Of a stretch of DNA of 39,397 bases, positions 1-7,255 are shown one piece after another. The stretch lies in contig NZ_JAOAOP010000032.1 in assembly GCF_030398335.1 (NCBI RefSeq), positions 1-39,397 of the forward strand. Direction: 5' to 3'. The stretch comes from Aquibium sp. A9E412 (GTDB lineage: Bacteria; Pseudomonadota; Alphaproteobacteria; Rhizobiales; Rhizobiaceae). The translations under genes and the position numbers were made by a program. The notes under the pieces were generated by a model, which was not told the origin of the DNA, made no database searches, and saw only the letters and a program-made list of their open reading frames with translations. Within the stretch, counting starts at the first letter, position 1; every line of letters begins with the position of its first letter.

Positions 1-117
1 CCCGCCACGGCCGCCCGAGAGCCGATCTGCCTTTCACGGATGCGCGGATCGGCTCCGCCTCGTTGTCTTGACGCGTTTGCCGACGGCGAGCCGGTTTCCA
101 CGTCGCCCGGAAACGCG
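1..117. other. left-edge non-coding stretch with an inverted repeat
   Basis: No credible gene is seen here. Perfect 9-bp arms GAGCCGATC (19-27) and GATCGGCTC (47-55) flank a 19-nt loop. No clean T-run follows on either strand, so a terminator for a gene lying to the left is possible but unproven. Confidence 0.3.
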
Positions 118-315
118 CTAGCCGGCGCGGCGCCGGTCCTCCGCCGCGTCCGGCTCCTTCAGCTCGGCGGCGACGGCCGCGCGCAGCGCCGCCATGCGCG
201 CGGCCAGGAAGGGGCTCATGCGCCCGGTGTAGGAACCGGTCTGCGCGGCGTCGAGCCGGTGGCGCAGGCGCTCCAGCGCGGCACGGGTCTCGGGTCTGAG
301 GTCGGGCGAGAACAT
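118..315 (-). CDS. small 65-residue protein divergent from the OxyR-like regulator
   Basis: I do not recognise a family. The product is 65 residues, mostly helix-forming, arginine- and alanine-rich, with no cysteine, signal peptide or membrane segment. It is probably real: a GAGGAG ribosome-binding site lies 8 nt before the ATG, and a promoter (TTGGAT-N17-CTATCT on the minus strand) lies about 80 nt upstream, back to back with the promoter of the OxyR-like gene. In many alphaproteobacteria the place opposite oxyR is taken by katG; here only this tiny protein is found. The shared region carries an OxyR-type inverted repeat, so co-regulation is likely but inferred. No function is assigned. Confidence 0.6.
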   Translation of the reverse strand: MFSPDLRPETRAALERLRHRLDAAQTGSYTGRMSPFLAARMAALRAAVAAELKEPDAAEDRRRAG

Positions 316-393
316 CGCGGCATCTCCTCGTTCGCGGGTGTTGTCGTTGTCTCGGCGCGCACGGCGCCATCAGGCCGTTTCCCCTCACCGGGC

Positions 394-422
394 AGATAGG
401 AAGCCGCAGGCAATTGATCCAA
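394..422 (-). promoter_or_regulatory. sigma70-type promoter of the 65-residue protein
   Basis: Read on the minus strand, TTGGAT (422-417), a 17-nt spacer and CTATCT (399-394) make a good -35/-10 pair. The predicted transcript starts near 387 and gives a leader of about 70 nt. It overlaps the oxyR-like promoter running the other way. Confidence 0.5.
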
Positions 423-461
423 TCGAAAGGCTTCCCCATATCCGATAGGATTCAGCTATCG
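414..461 (+). promoter_or_regulatory. promoter and OxyR-type operator of the LysR gene
   Basis: TTGATC (414-419), a 17-nt spacer and CATATC (437-442) form the promoter. Directly after the -10 lies a perfect inverted repeat CGATAG-N7-CTATCG (443-461). This contains ATAG-N7-CTAT, one half of the tetranucleotide pattern known for OxyR sites. The repeat covers the expected transcription start and ends 15 nt before the ATG at 477, a position suited to autorepression. Confidence 0.6.
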
Positions 462-476
462 AAACCCGGGTCGCTC

Positions 477-1397
477 ATGCCGACGCTCAGGCAGTTGTCC
501 TATCTTGTGGCGCTTGCCGAGGAGCGCCACTTCCGGCGCGCGGCCGAGCGCGTCCACGTCTCGCAGCCGACGCTCAGCACGCAGCTCCAGGAGCTCGAGC
601 GCCGGCTCAAGGCGCCGCTGATCGAGCGGCCATCGAGCCGCGTCGCGCTGACGCCGCTCGGCCGCGACATCGCCGAGCGGGCGCGCCGGGTGCTGGCCGA
701 GGTGCAGGACATCGTCGACCTGGCGGCCGCCTCGCAGCACGGCCTGTCGGGCACGCTGAGGCTCGGCGTGCCGCCGACGCTGGGGCCCTACCTGCTGCCG
801 CACATCCTGCCGCGGCTGCAGGCCCGCCATCCCGAGCTCAAGTTCTACGTGCGCGAGGGCAAGCCGCACGCGCTGCAGAGCGACCTGCAGGGCGGCTACT
901 ACGATCTGGTCGTCTCGCCGCTGCCGGTCACGCAGGCCGATCTCGCGGTCGAGCGGCTGTTCCGCGAGCCGCTGCTCGTGGTGGCGGCGCGCAACCACCC
1001 GCTGGCCGGCCGCCAGCGCATCGACCGCAGCGACCTGGCCGGCCAGAAGGTGCTGGCGATCGAGCCCGGCCACCACCTGCACGAGCAGGTGCGGGCGCTC
1101 TGCGACGAGCTCGGCGCGACGCTTCTGCGCGACTACGAGGGCACCAGCCTCGACACGCTGCGGCAGATGGCCGGCATGGGCTTCGGCCTCGCCTTCCTGC
1201 CGGCGCTCTACGTGCGCTCGGAGATCGGCGCGCGCGGCGAGGTGGCGGTCATCGCGCTCGAGGGGCGCAGCCTGTCGCGCCAGATCGGCCTGCTGTGGCG
1301 CCGCCGCTCGGTGCATGCCGAGCGCTTCGCCGCGCTGGCCGGCGTCATCCGCGCGCTCGCCGGCCAGCACCTGCCCGAGGTGACGGTGACCGGCTGA
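477..1397 (+). CDS. OxyR-like LysR-family regulator lacking the peroxidatic cysteine
   Basis: This is a LysR-type regulator of 306 residues, the usual OxyR length. The N-terminal winged helix covers about residues 1-60 (SQPTLSTQLQELE recognition region) and a periplasmic-binding-like effector domain covers about 90-295. The effector region follows OxyR closely (GTSLDTLRQM, FLPALYV). E. coli OxyR senses peroxide with Cys199 and Cys208. Here the matching positions are His200 (EPGHHL) and Cys209 (RALC), with exactly the same spacing, so the resolving cysteine is kept and the peroxidatic one is lost. I chose the ATG at 477 because the longer frame from 414 would run through the promoter and operator. 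Role: probably a stress or metabolic regulator that no longer uses the classic disulfide switch (inference). Confidence 0.85.
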   Translation: MPTLRQLSYLVALAEERHFRRAAERVHVSQPTLSTQLQELERRLKAPLIERPSSRVALTPLGRDIAERARRVLAEVQDIVDLAAASQHGLSGTLRLGVPPTLGPYLLPHILPRLQARHPELKFYVREGKPHALQSDLQGGYYDLVVSPLPVTQADLAVERLFREPLLVVAARNHPLAGRQRIDRSDLAGQKVLAIEPGHHLHEQVRALCDELGATLLRDYEGTSLDTLRQMAGMGFGLAFLPALYVRSEIGARGEVAVIALEGRSLSRQIGLLWRRRSVHAERFAALAGVIRALAGQHLPEVTVTG

Positions 1398-1503
1398 CCC
1401 CGCGCCGGCCGCCGCACGTCGTGTGCGGGCGCGACCGCACCGGCGGTGGACATCGGACCGGCCGCGCGCGCACACTGGGCCCGACCCGACACACGACAGC
1501 GAG

Positions 1504-3486
1504 ATGCCCTTGCCGCTTTCCACGGCCGGCCGCGCCGGACGGCAGCCGCGACAGTCCCCCCGGAAGCCGCGCCCGGCCGGTGCGCCGGCGGTGCGGGCGC
1601 TGGCGCGCGACCTCGTGTCCGGCCTCGACGCGGACGAGCGCGCCGCGCTGTCCCGGCTGGCGGCCGCCCCGCAGGGCCTGGCCGTCGACGCGCTCGAGCC
1701 GGCGATGCTGGAGCGGCTGTCGCGGCGCCTCGGCAACTGCCTGAAGCTCGACCCGGCGGGGCCGACCTTCGGCTTCACGACGGCCGATCTCGCGGCCCCG
1801 TTCGCCGCTGCGCTGCGCGACGCAGCCCCGCCGCGGTCCAACGCGGCGGCCGGCGGCGCCACGCTCACGGCCATCCGCGCGCTGCTTTCGGCTGGCGACG
1901 AGGCCGGCGCGCTGGCGCTGTTCCGGCGTGCCGGCGGCGTCTTCTTCATGCATTTCCACGGCCTCGACGCCTGCCTGGAGGCGGTGCGCGCCTTCCCGCA
2001 GGAGATGCGCGAGGGCGAGAGCGCGCTGGTCTTCGCGCTCGCCATGCATGCGCTGAAATCCGGCAATGTCAGCCGCGCGCGCTTCCTGATCGCGCAGCGC
2101 TACGGCGCGGAGGCGAACGATCTCGGCCTGATCCTGGCGCGCCCCGGCCGCTTTCCGCTCGACCTGCGGCTGTTCCGCTTCCTGATGGCGATGTACGAGG
2201 ACACCGCCATCACCGACGCGATGCGCACGCAGCTCTTCGACGCGCTCGGCGAGGTGCCGATCGACGACCACCTGCAGCGCGGCAGCTTCTACAACGCGAT
2301 GCTGGAGGTGTTCGTCAGGCGGCGCGAGTTCGACGCCGCCGGCGCGCTGGCGCAGCGCGCGCGCCACCACTACGGCCGGGCCGACGCCCACCTGCTCGGC
2401 TTCTACATCGATCTCTACCAGGCGATCCTCGCGCTGATGCGCGGCGTGCTGCCGGAGGCGGAGGTGCACTGCCGGGCGGCGGCGGCGGCGCTGCGCCAGG
2501 TGCCGTTCGACACCGCCTCGGACGCGCGCCTGCTCGGCCTGGTGCAGGCTGTGCTGCGCTACGAGCGCGGCGAGGTGGAGGCGCTGGTGCGCTTCCTCAA
2601 CGAGGAGTTCGACAAGTTCGCCTACGGCGAATTGTGGCCGACGGTCGCCGAGCTCGCCATCAACTACGGCGCCCAGGCGCTCGCCCGCCACGTGGCGATC
2701 CCCGCCGCGCGGCTGTTCCTCGACAAGTGGCGCATCCAGGAGTGGCGGTCGAACCGCTTCCGGCTGATCATCACGCTGCGCGAGGTGACGATCCTGCAGT
2801 CGGGCAACCGCTGGCAGGAGGCGGCCGACCTGCTGGTCGCGGTGCAGGCGCGCATCAACCGCACCTGGGTGGAGAGCGCGGCCGACAGCCTGCTGCGGCT
2901 GGTCGACCCGCAGGAGATCGCGCTGGCGATGGCGTGGCTGCGCCACCTGATCTGGGAGGTGCCGAGCCGGCCGATGCTGCGCGAGCAGCTCGCAGAGCTG
3001 CTGCGCAACGACCACCTGACCGAGCGCCAGCGCATCACGGCGCTGATCTGGTCGGCGCATGTGGCGCGGCTGCAGCGCGACGTGACGGCCGCGCGCGGCG
3101 CGCTCGTCAAGGCGCTGGAGGCGAGCGGCCGGCTCGGCACGGTGATGCCGCTGGTCGAGGAGTCGGGCCTGCTCGAACGGCTGCTCGCCGACAAGCGGCT
3201 CGGCCCGTTCGCGCTCGCCTCGGGCGAGGCGCGGACGATCGTGCGCCGGCTCAAGGCGACCGACGCGCCGGTCTCCGAGCGCGCCCGGCGCGCCGGCCTG
3301 ACGCGGCAGGAGATGAAGGTGCTGACGCTCGCGGTGGAAGGCGGCACCAACAAGTACATCGCCCGCAGCCTCGGCCTGTCGGAGGTCACGGTGAAGTTCC
3401 ACCTGTCCAACGTTTACCGCAAGATCGGCTGCCGGCGGCGCGCCGAGGCGATCGCAACGGCCCGGGCGCTGGGCTGGGTGGCGTAG
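1504..3486 (+). CDS. LuxR/MalT-like regulator with TPR-like body and no ATPase domain
   Basis: The product has 660 residues. The C-terminus (about 598-660) is a LuxR-type helix-turn-helix (GLTRQEMKVLTLAVEG, then NKYIARSLGLSEVTVKFHLSNV). The rest is helical and resembles the winged-helix and TPR-like middle of MalT-type LAL regulators. I find no Walker A or Walker B motif, and the protein is shorter than the roughly 900 residues of full LAL regulators, so the N-terminal ATPase part is absent. The ATG at 1504 is taken because the upstream 27 codons look non-coding; its ribosome-binding site is weak. It stands just ahead of the peptide/hydantoin operon in the same direction and is the likely local regulator (inference from position). 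Confidence 0.8.
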   Translation: MPLPLSTAGRAGRQPRQSPRKPRPAGAPAVRALARDLVSGLDADERAALSRLAAAPQGLAVDALEPAMLERLSRRLGNCLKLDPAGPTFGFTTADLAAPFAAALRDAAPPRSNAAAGGATLTAIRALLSAGDEAGALALFRRAGGVFFMHFHGLDACLEAVRAFPQEMREGESALVFALAMHALKSGNVSRARFLIAQRYGAEANDLGLILARPGRFPLDLRLFRFLMAMYEDTAITDAMRTQLFDALGEVPIDDHLQRGSFYNAMLEVFVRRREFDAAGALAQRARHHYGRADAHLLGFYIDLYQAILALMRGVLPEAEVHCRAAAAALRQVPFDTASDARLLGLVQAVLRYERGEVEALVRFLNEEFDKFAYGELWPTVAELAINYGAQALARHVAIPAARLFLDKWRIQEWRSNRFRLIITLREVTILQSGNRWQEAADLLVAVQARINRTWVESAADSLLRLVDPQEIALAMAWLRHLIWEVPSRPMLREQLAELLRNDHLTERQRITALIWSAHVARLQRDVTAARGALVKALEASGRLGTVMPLVEESGLLERLLADKRLGPFALASGEARTIVRRLKATDAPVSERARRAGLTRQEMKVLTLAVEGGTNKYIARSLGLSEVTVKFHLSNVYRKIGCRRRAEAIATARALGWVA

Positions 3487-3510
3487 GCAGCGCCGGCCGC
3501 GGCCGACCAA

Positions 3511-3541
3511 AACCTATACCTATTTGCACAAACCCTATACT
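3511..3541 (+). promoter_or_regulatory. activator-type promoter with CCTATAC direct repeats
   Basis: AACCTATAC (3511-3519) and AACCCTATAC (3531-3540) form a direct repeat; the CCTATAC cores start 21 bp apart, two helical turns. The second copy runs into TATACT (3536-3541), a near-consensus -10, while no TTG-type -35 lies 16-18 nt upstream. That layout suits a promoter needing an activator, possibly the LuxR-type regulator encoded just before it. The ABC operon begins at 3636. Confidence 0.45.
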
Positions 3542-3635
3542 TCGGACGCCTTGATCGGCGGTTCCGGCGGATTCCAGACTGCCCGGCAGAACGCGCGGCG
3601 GACGAACCGCCGCCGGGAGGCGGACCGCAGGGCCG

Positions 3636-4664
3636 ATGAACACGACCTATCTCGACGTCCTCGTCAGGCGGATGATCGGCTTCGCCGGCGTCCTGTTCAT
3701 CCTGTCGCTGATGATCTTCGTGCTCGCCCGCGTCGTGCCGGGCGATCCGGCGCGCATCGCGCTCGGGCCGAGCGCCACCCAGGCGCAGGTCGAGGCGATG
3801 CGCCAGGAGATGGGCCTCGACCAGCCGGTCATCGTGCAGTACGCCGACTACCTGACGGGCGCGCTGCAGGGCGACTTCGGCCGCTCGCTGATCTCCGGCA
3901 AGCCGGTGATGCCGGAGATCATGGCGCTGCTGCCGGCCACGCTCGAGCTGGTGCTCGTCACCCTTCTCATCATGATCGCGGTCTCGGTGCCGCTCGGCGT
4001 CGTCACCGCGCGCTACCGCAACACGTGGATCGACAACACCGGCCGCTTCTTCTCCATCGTCGGCGTGACGATGCCGAGCTTCCTGTTCGCCATCCTGCTG
4101 CAGCTCGTCGCGGCCAACTTCATCGCCGACTGGCCGCTGCTCGGCCGCGTCAGCCACACGCTCGACCTGCCGCCCGGCCCGACCGGGCTGCTGCTCGTCG
4201 ATTCGCTGCTGCACGGCCGCGGCGACGTCTTCGTGTCCGCCCTCAAGCACATCCTGTTTCCCGCCCTGGCGCTGGCCATGGCCGGCATCGGCCAGGTCAC
4301 CCGCATCACCCGCTCGGCGATGATCGAGCACCAGCGCCGCGACCACGTGCTGACGCTGAAGTCGTTCGGCGTGCCCGACCGGGTCATCATCTTCCGCTAC
4401 CTGCTGAAGCTGTCGTCGATCGCGCCGCTGACCATCATGGGGCTGGAGTTCGCGTCGCTGATCGGCAACGCCTTCGTGGTCGAGCTGGTCTTCTCGTGGG
4501 GCGGCTTCGCCTCCTACGGGCTGGAGGCGATCCTGCAGAAGGACCTCAACGCCGTCATGGCGGTGGTGCTGGTCTCCGGCTTCTTCTTCATCGTCGCCAA
4601 CCTGGTGATCGACGTCGCCCTGCTCGTCATCGACCCGCGGCTGCGCTTCAAGGAGGCGCGCTGA
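3636..4664 (+). CDS. peptide/opine-type ABC transporter permease (DppB-like)
   Basis: This is an inner-membrane permease of 342 residues, with about six membrane segments and the family-typical opening around residues 1-45 (VLFILSLMIFVLARVVPGDP). The cytoplasmic loop that contacts the ATPase is seen around 4320-4400 (DHVLTLKSFGVPDRVIIFRY). It pairs with the next gene as a DppB/DppC-type heterodimer for peptides, opines or related small amides. Its GGGAGG lies 15 nt before the ATG, farther than usual, with a GCGGCGG/CCGCCGC hairpin (3595-3613) just before it. The stop overlaps the next start (TGATG). It is the first gene of the transporter operon. Confidence 0.9.
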   Translation: MNTTYLDVLVRRMIGFAGVLFILSLMIFVLARVVPGDPARIALGPSATQAQVEAMRQEMGLDQPVIVQYADYLTGALQGDFGRSLISGKPVMPEIMALLPATLELVLVTLLIMIAVSVPLGVVTARYRNTWIDNTGRFFSIVGVTMPSFLFAILLQLVAANFIADWPLLGRVSHTLDLPPGPTGLLLVDSLLHGRGDVFVSALKHILFPALALAMAGIGQVTRITRSAMIEHQRRDHVLTLKSFGVPDRVIIFRYLLKLSSIAPLTIMGLEFASLIGNAFVVELVFSWGGFASYGLEAILQKDLNAVMAVVLVSGFFFIVANLVIDVALLVIDPRLRFKEAR

Positions 4665-5539
4665 TGAGCCTCGCCGCCGCGCCCGAGCCGCAGACCCTGA
4701 CGACCCGCTACATGGCGTGGTACCGCTTCACGCGCAATCCGGCCGCCGTGATCGGCGGGCTGATGGTGGTGTCGGTCGTCCTGGCGGCGGTCTTCGCGCC
4801 GCTGATCGCGCCCTATCCCGACCATGTCGGCGCCGTCGTCGACTTCCGCAACCGCCATGCGCCGCCCTCGGCCGAGCACTGGTTCGGCACCGACAAGGTG
4901 GGCCGCGACATCCTCACCCGCGTCGTCTTCGGCTTCCGCGTGTCGCTGCTGTTGGTCATCGGCGTGCTCGGCGTGGCGGTGCCGGTGGGCGCCGCGCTCG
5001 GCCTGCTGGCGGGCTATTTCAGCGGCCTGGTCGAGCGCATCATCACCGGCTTCACCAATGTGATGCTGGCGATCCCGCCGCTGGTCATGGCGCTGGCCAT
5101 CGGCAACGTGCTCGAGCCCAACCTGGTCAACGCCATGCTGGCGATCACCCTGCTGTGGTGGACCTGGCACGCGCGGCTCGTCTACCGGGTCTCGAAGTCG
5201 ATCGCCATGGAGGACTACATCGAGGCCGCACGGCTGGCCGGCGCCAGCCACTGGCACGTCCTGACGCGCGAGATCCTGCCCAACTGCGTGTCGGTGATCT
5301 CGGTCAAGACGACGCTCGACGCCGCCTTCGTCATCCTGTTCGGCGCGACGCTCTCCTTCCTCGGCCTCGGCGTCAAGCCGCCGACGCCCGATCTCGGCTC
5401 GATGGTCGCCGACGGCCGCCAGTTCCTGCCGGAGATGTGGTGGGGCGTGCTGGCGCCGGGCTTCGCCATCTTCTACGCGACGCTCGGCTTCAACCTGCTC
5501 GGCGACGGGCTGCGCGACATGTTCGACGTGGAGGCGTGA
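4664..5539 (+). CDS. peptide/opine-type ABC transporter permease (DppC-like)
   Basis: The product has 291 residues: an N-terminal DppC-type segment (WYRFTRNPAAVIGGLMV), then about six membrane helices and a C-terminal coupling loop (DYIEAARLAGASHWHVLTRE, about residues 185-205). The motif FGATLSFLGLGVKPPTPDLG is typical of DppC/OppC proteins. Start and the previous stop share a base (TGATG at 4662-4666), so translation is coupled to the DppB-like gene. Substrate is not readable from the sequence; the downstream enzymes suggest a hydantoin- or thiohydantoin-like amide. Confidence 0.9.
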   Translation: MSLAAAPEPQTLTTRYMAWYRFTRNPAAVIGGLMVVSVVLAAVFAPLIAPYPDHVGAVVDFRNRHAPPSAEHWFGTDKVGRDILTRVVFGFRVSLLLVIGVLGVAVPVGAALGLLAGYFSGLVERIITGFTNVMLAIPPLVMALAIGNVLEPNLVNAMLAITLLWWTWHARLVYRVSKSIAMEDYIEAARLAGASHWHVLTREILPNCVSVISVKTTLDAAFVILFGATLSFLGLGVKPPTPDLGSMVADGRQFLPEMWWGVLAPGFAIFYATLGFNLLGDGLRDMFDVEA

Positions 5540-7222
5540 ATGGTCCAGCCGCTGCTCGACATCGCCGGCCTCAACGTCGCCTTCCACACCTACGGCTACC
5601 GCGCGCACGTGCTCAAGGACGTGTCGCTGACGATCCCCGAGGGCGGCCGCGTGGCGCTGATCGGCGAGACCGGCTCCGGCAAGTCGGTGACGGCAAAGAC
5701 CATTCTCGGCACGCTGCCGGCGAACGCGGCGGTGGAAAGCGGCGCGGTGCGCTTTGCCGGGCGTGACGTGCTCACCCTGCCCGAGGCCGAGCGCGACGCC
5801 ATGAAGGGCACCGCCTTCTCGATCATCATGCAGGACCCGCTGTCCTCCTTCAATCCGGTGTTCCGCATCGGCCGGCACCTCGACGACGTGATGCGCTTCG
5901 CCGACCGCCGGCTCGGCCGCGCCTCGAAGGAACAGGAGCGCACGCGCCAGATCCACGCCGTGCTGCGCAAGGTGCAGCTCTCCGACCCCGAACGCATCTG
6001 CCGCGCCTATCCCGCGCAGCTTTCCGGCGGCATGCGCCAGCGCGTCCTGATCGCGCTCGCACTGCTGCACCAGCCGCGGCTGCTGATCGCCGACGAGCCG
6101 GGCACCGCGCTCGACGTCACCACCCAGGACGAGATCATGAAGCTGATCAACCGGCTGGTGGCGGAGAACGGGCTGTCGCTGCTGATGATCACGCACAATC
6201 TCGGCGTGGTGCGCCAGATGGCCGACGACATCTACGTCATGCGGCACGGCGAGATCGTCGAGCACGGCGCGCTGCGCACGCTGTTCACCGCGCCGCGGCA
6301 GGACTACACGCGCCAGCTCGTCGAGGCGATCCCGCCGCTCTACGGCCCGCAGGTGACCGACCAGCCGCCGGTCGCCACGCCGCCGATCGTCGAGCTTGCC
6401 GGCGTGTGGAAGACGTTCCGCGAGCGCCGCCTGATCGGCCGCGGCAGCGCGCACGACGCGGTGCGCGACGTCAGCCTGTCGATCCGCCAGGGCGAGATCT
6501 TCGGGCTGGCCGGCGAGTCCGGCTCGGGCAAGACGACGGTCGCCCGCATGATCATGGGCCTGATCGGACCGAGCGCCGGCACGATCAGCGTCGCGGGCAC
6601 GGCGCTCGCCGGCACCGTGCGCAGCGAGGCCTTCCGCCGGCTGACGCAGATCGTCTACCAGAACCCGGGAACCTCGCTCAATCCGAAGCGCACGGTCGGC
6701 CAGACGCTGTCGGTGCCGCTCACCTTCTCCGGCCTGGAGCGGGCGCGCCACGGCGAGCGCATCACGCGGCTGCTGCGCCAGGTCGACCTGGCGCCGCACT
6801 ACGTGTCGAAATATCCGCACGAGCTGTCGGGCGGCCAGAAGCAGCGCGTGGCGATCGCCCGGGCGCTGGCCGCCAACCCGAAGATCATCGTGCTCGACGA
6901 GCCGACCTCGGCGCTCGACGTGTCGGTGCAGAAGAACGTCATCGCGCTGCTGCAGCGGCTGCGCGACGAGCTCGGCCTGACCTACCTGTTCATCTCGCAC
7001 GACCTGTCGCTGATGCGCAATTTCTGCAGCCGCATCGCCATCATGCTGAAGGGCGAGATCGTCGAGGAGGGCGAGCCGAAATCGGTCTTCGCCGCGCCCG
7101 AGCACCCCTACACCCGCGCCCTCATCGCCGCCGTGCCGGTCATGGCGGAGGAGGAGGAGCGCATGAAACCGTCCGTCAGCCTCGAGGAGAGGCGGCGGTT
7201 CCTGGTCGACGCCGTGGCCTGA
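5540..7222 (+). CDS. fused double ATPase of peptide-type ABC transporter (DppD-DppF)
   Basis: This 560-residue protein holds two complete ABC ATPase domains in one chain. Domain 1 has Walker A GETGSGKS (42-49), signature LSGGMRQRV and Walker B LLIADEPGTALD. Domain 2 has Walker A GESGSGKT (about residues 325-332), signature LSGGQKQRV and Walker B IIVLDEPTSALD. Both nucleotide sites look intact. Each domain ends with the oligopeptide-type tail that contains the PxxxYT motif (PRQDYTRQL, PEHPYTRAL). It energises the two permeases. The ATG lies directly after the DppC-like stop. Fusion of the two ATPases is common in this family. Confidence 0.92.
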   Translation: MVQPLLDIAGLNVAFHTYGYRAHVLKDVSLTIPEGGRVALIGETGSGKSVTAKTILGTLPANAAVESGAVRFAGRDVLTLPEAERDAMKGTAFSIIMQDPLSSFNPVFRIGRHLDDVMRFADRRLGRASKEQERTRQIHAVLRKVQLSDPERICRAYPAQLSGGMRQRVLIALALLHQPRLLIADEPGTALDVTTQDEIMKLINRLVAENGLSLLMITHNLGVVRQMADDIYVMRHGEIVEHGALRTLFTAPRQDYTRQLVEAIPPLYGPQVTDQPPVATPPIVELAGVWKTFRERRLIGRGSAHDAVRDVSLSIRQGEIFGLAGESGSGKTTVARMIMGLIGPSAGTISVAGTALAGTVRSEAFRRLTQIVYQNPGTSLNPKRTVGQTLSVPLTFSGLERARHGERITRLLRQVDLAPHYVSKYPHELSGGQKQRVAIARALAANPKIIVLDEPTSALDVSVQKNVIALLQRLRDELGLTYLFISHDLSLMRNFCSRIAIMLKGEIVEEGEPKSVFAAPEHPYTRALIAAVPVMAEEEERMKPSVSLEERRRFLVDAVA

Positions 7223-7255
7223 CGGCCGGCCGACCGAAGTCAGAAGGAGAGCTTC

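Noticed and set aside
1412-1428. Hairpin CCGCAC-GTCGT-GTGCGG after the OxyR-like gene
   Set aside because: There is no T-run and such short GC stems are expected often at this base composition.
3595-3613. Hairpin GCGGCGG-ACGAA-CCGCCGC before the DppB-like gene as a possible riboswitch or attenuator
   Set aside because: It is a single short GC stem with no conserved riboswitch elements around it; it may only shift ribosome access.
6514-6545. Double ATPase as a sequencing artefact joining two genes
   Set aside because: Both domains are complete in one frame and fused DppD-DppF ATPases are well known in this transporter family.
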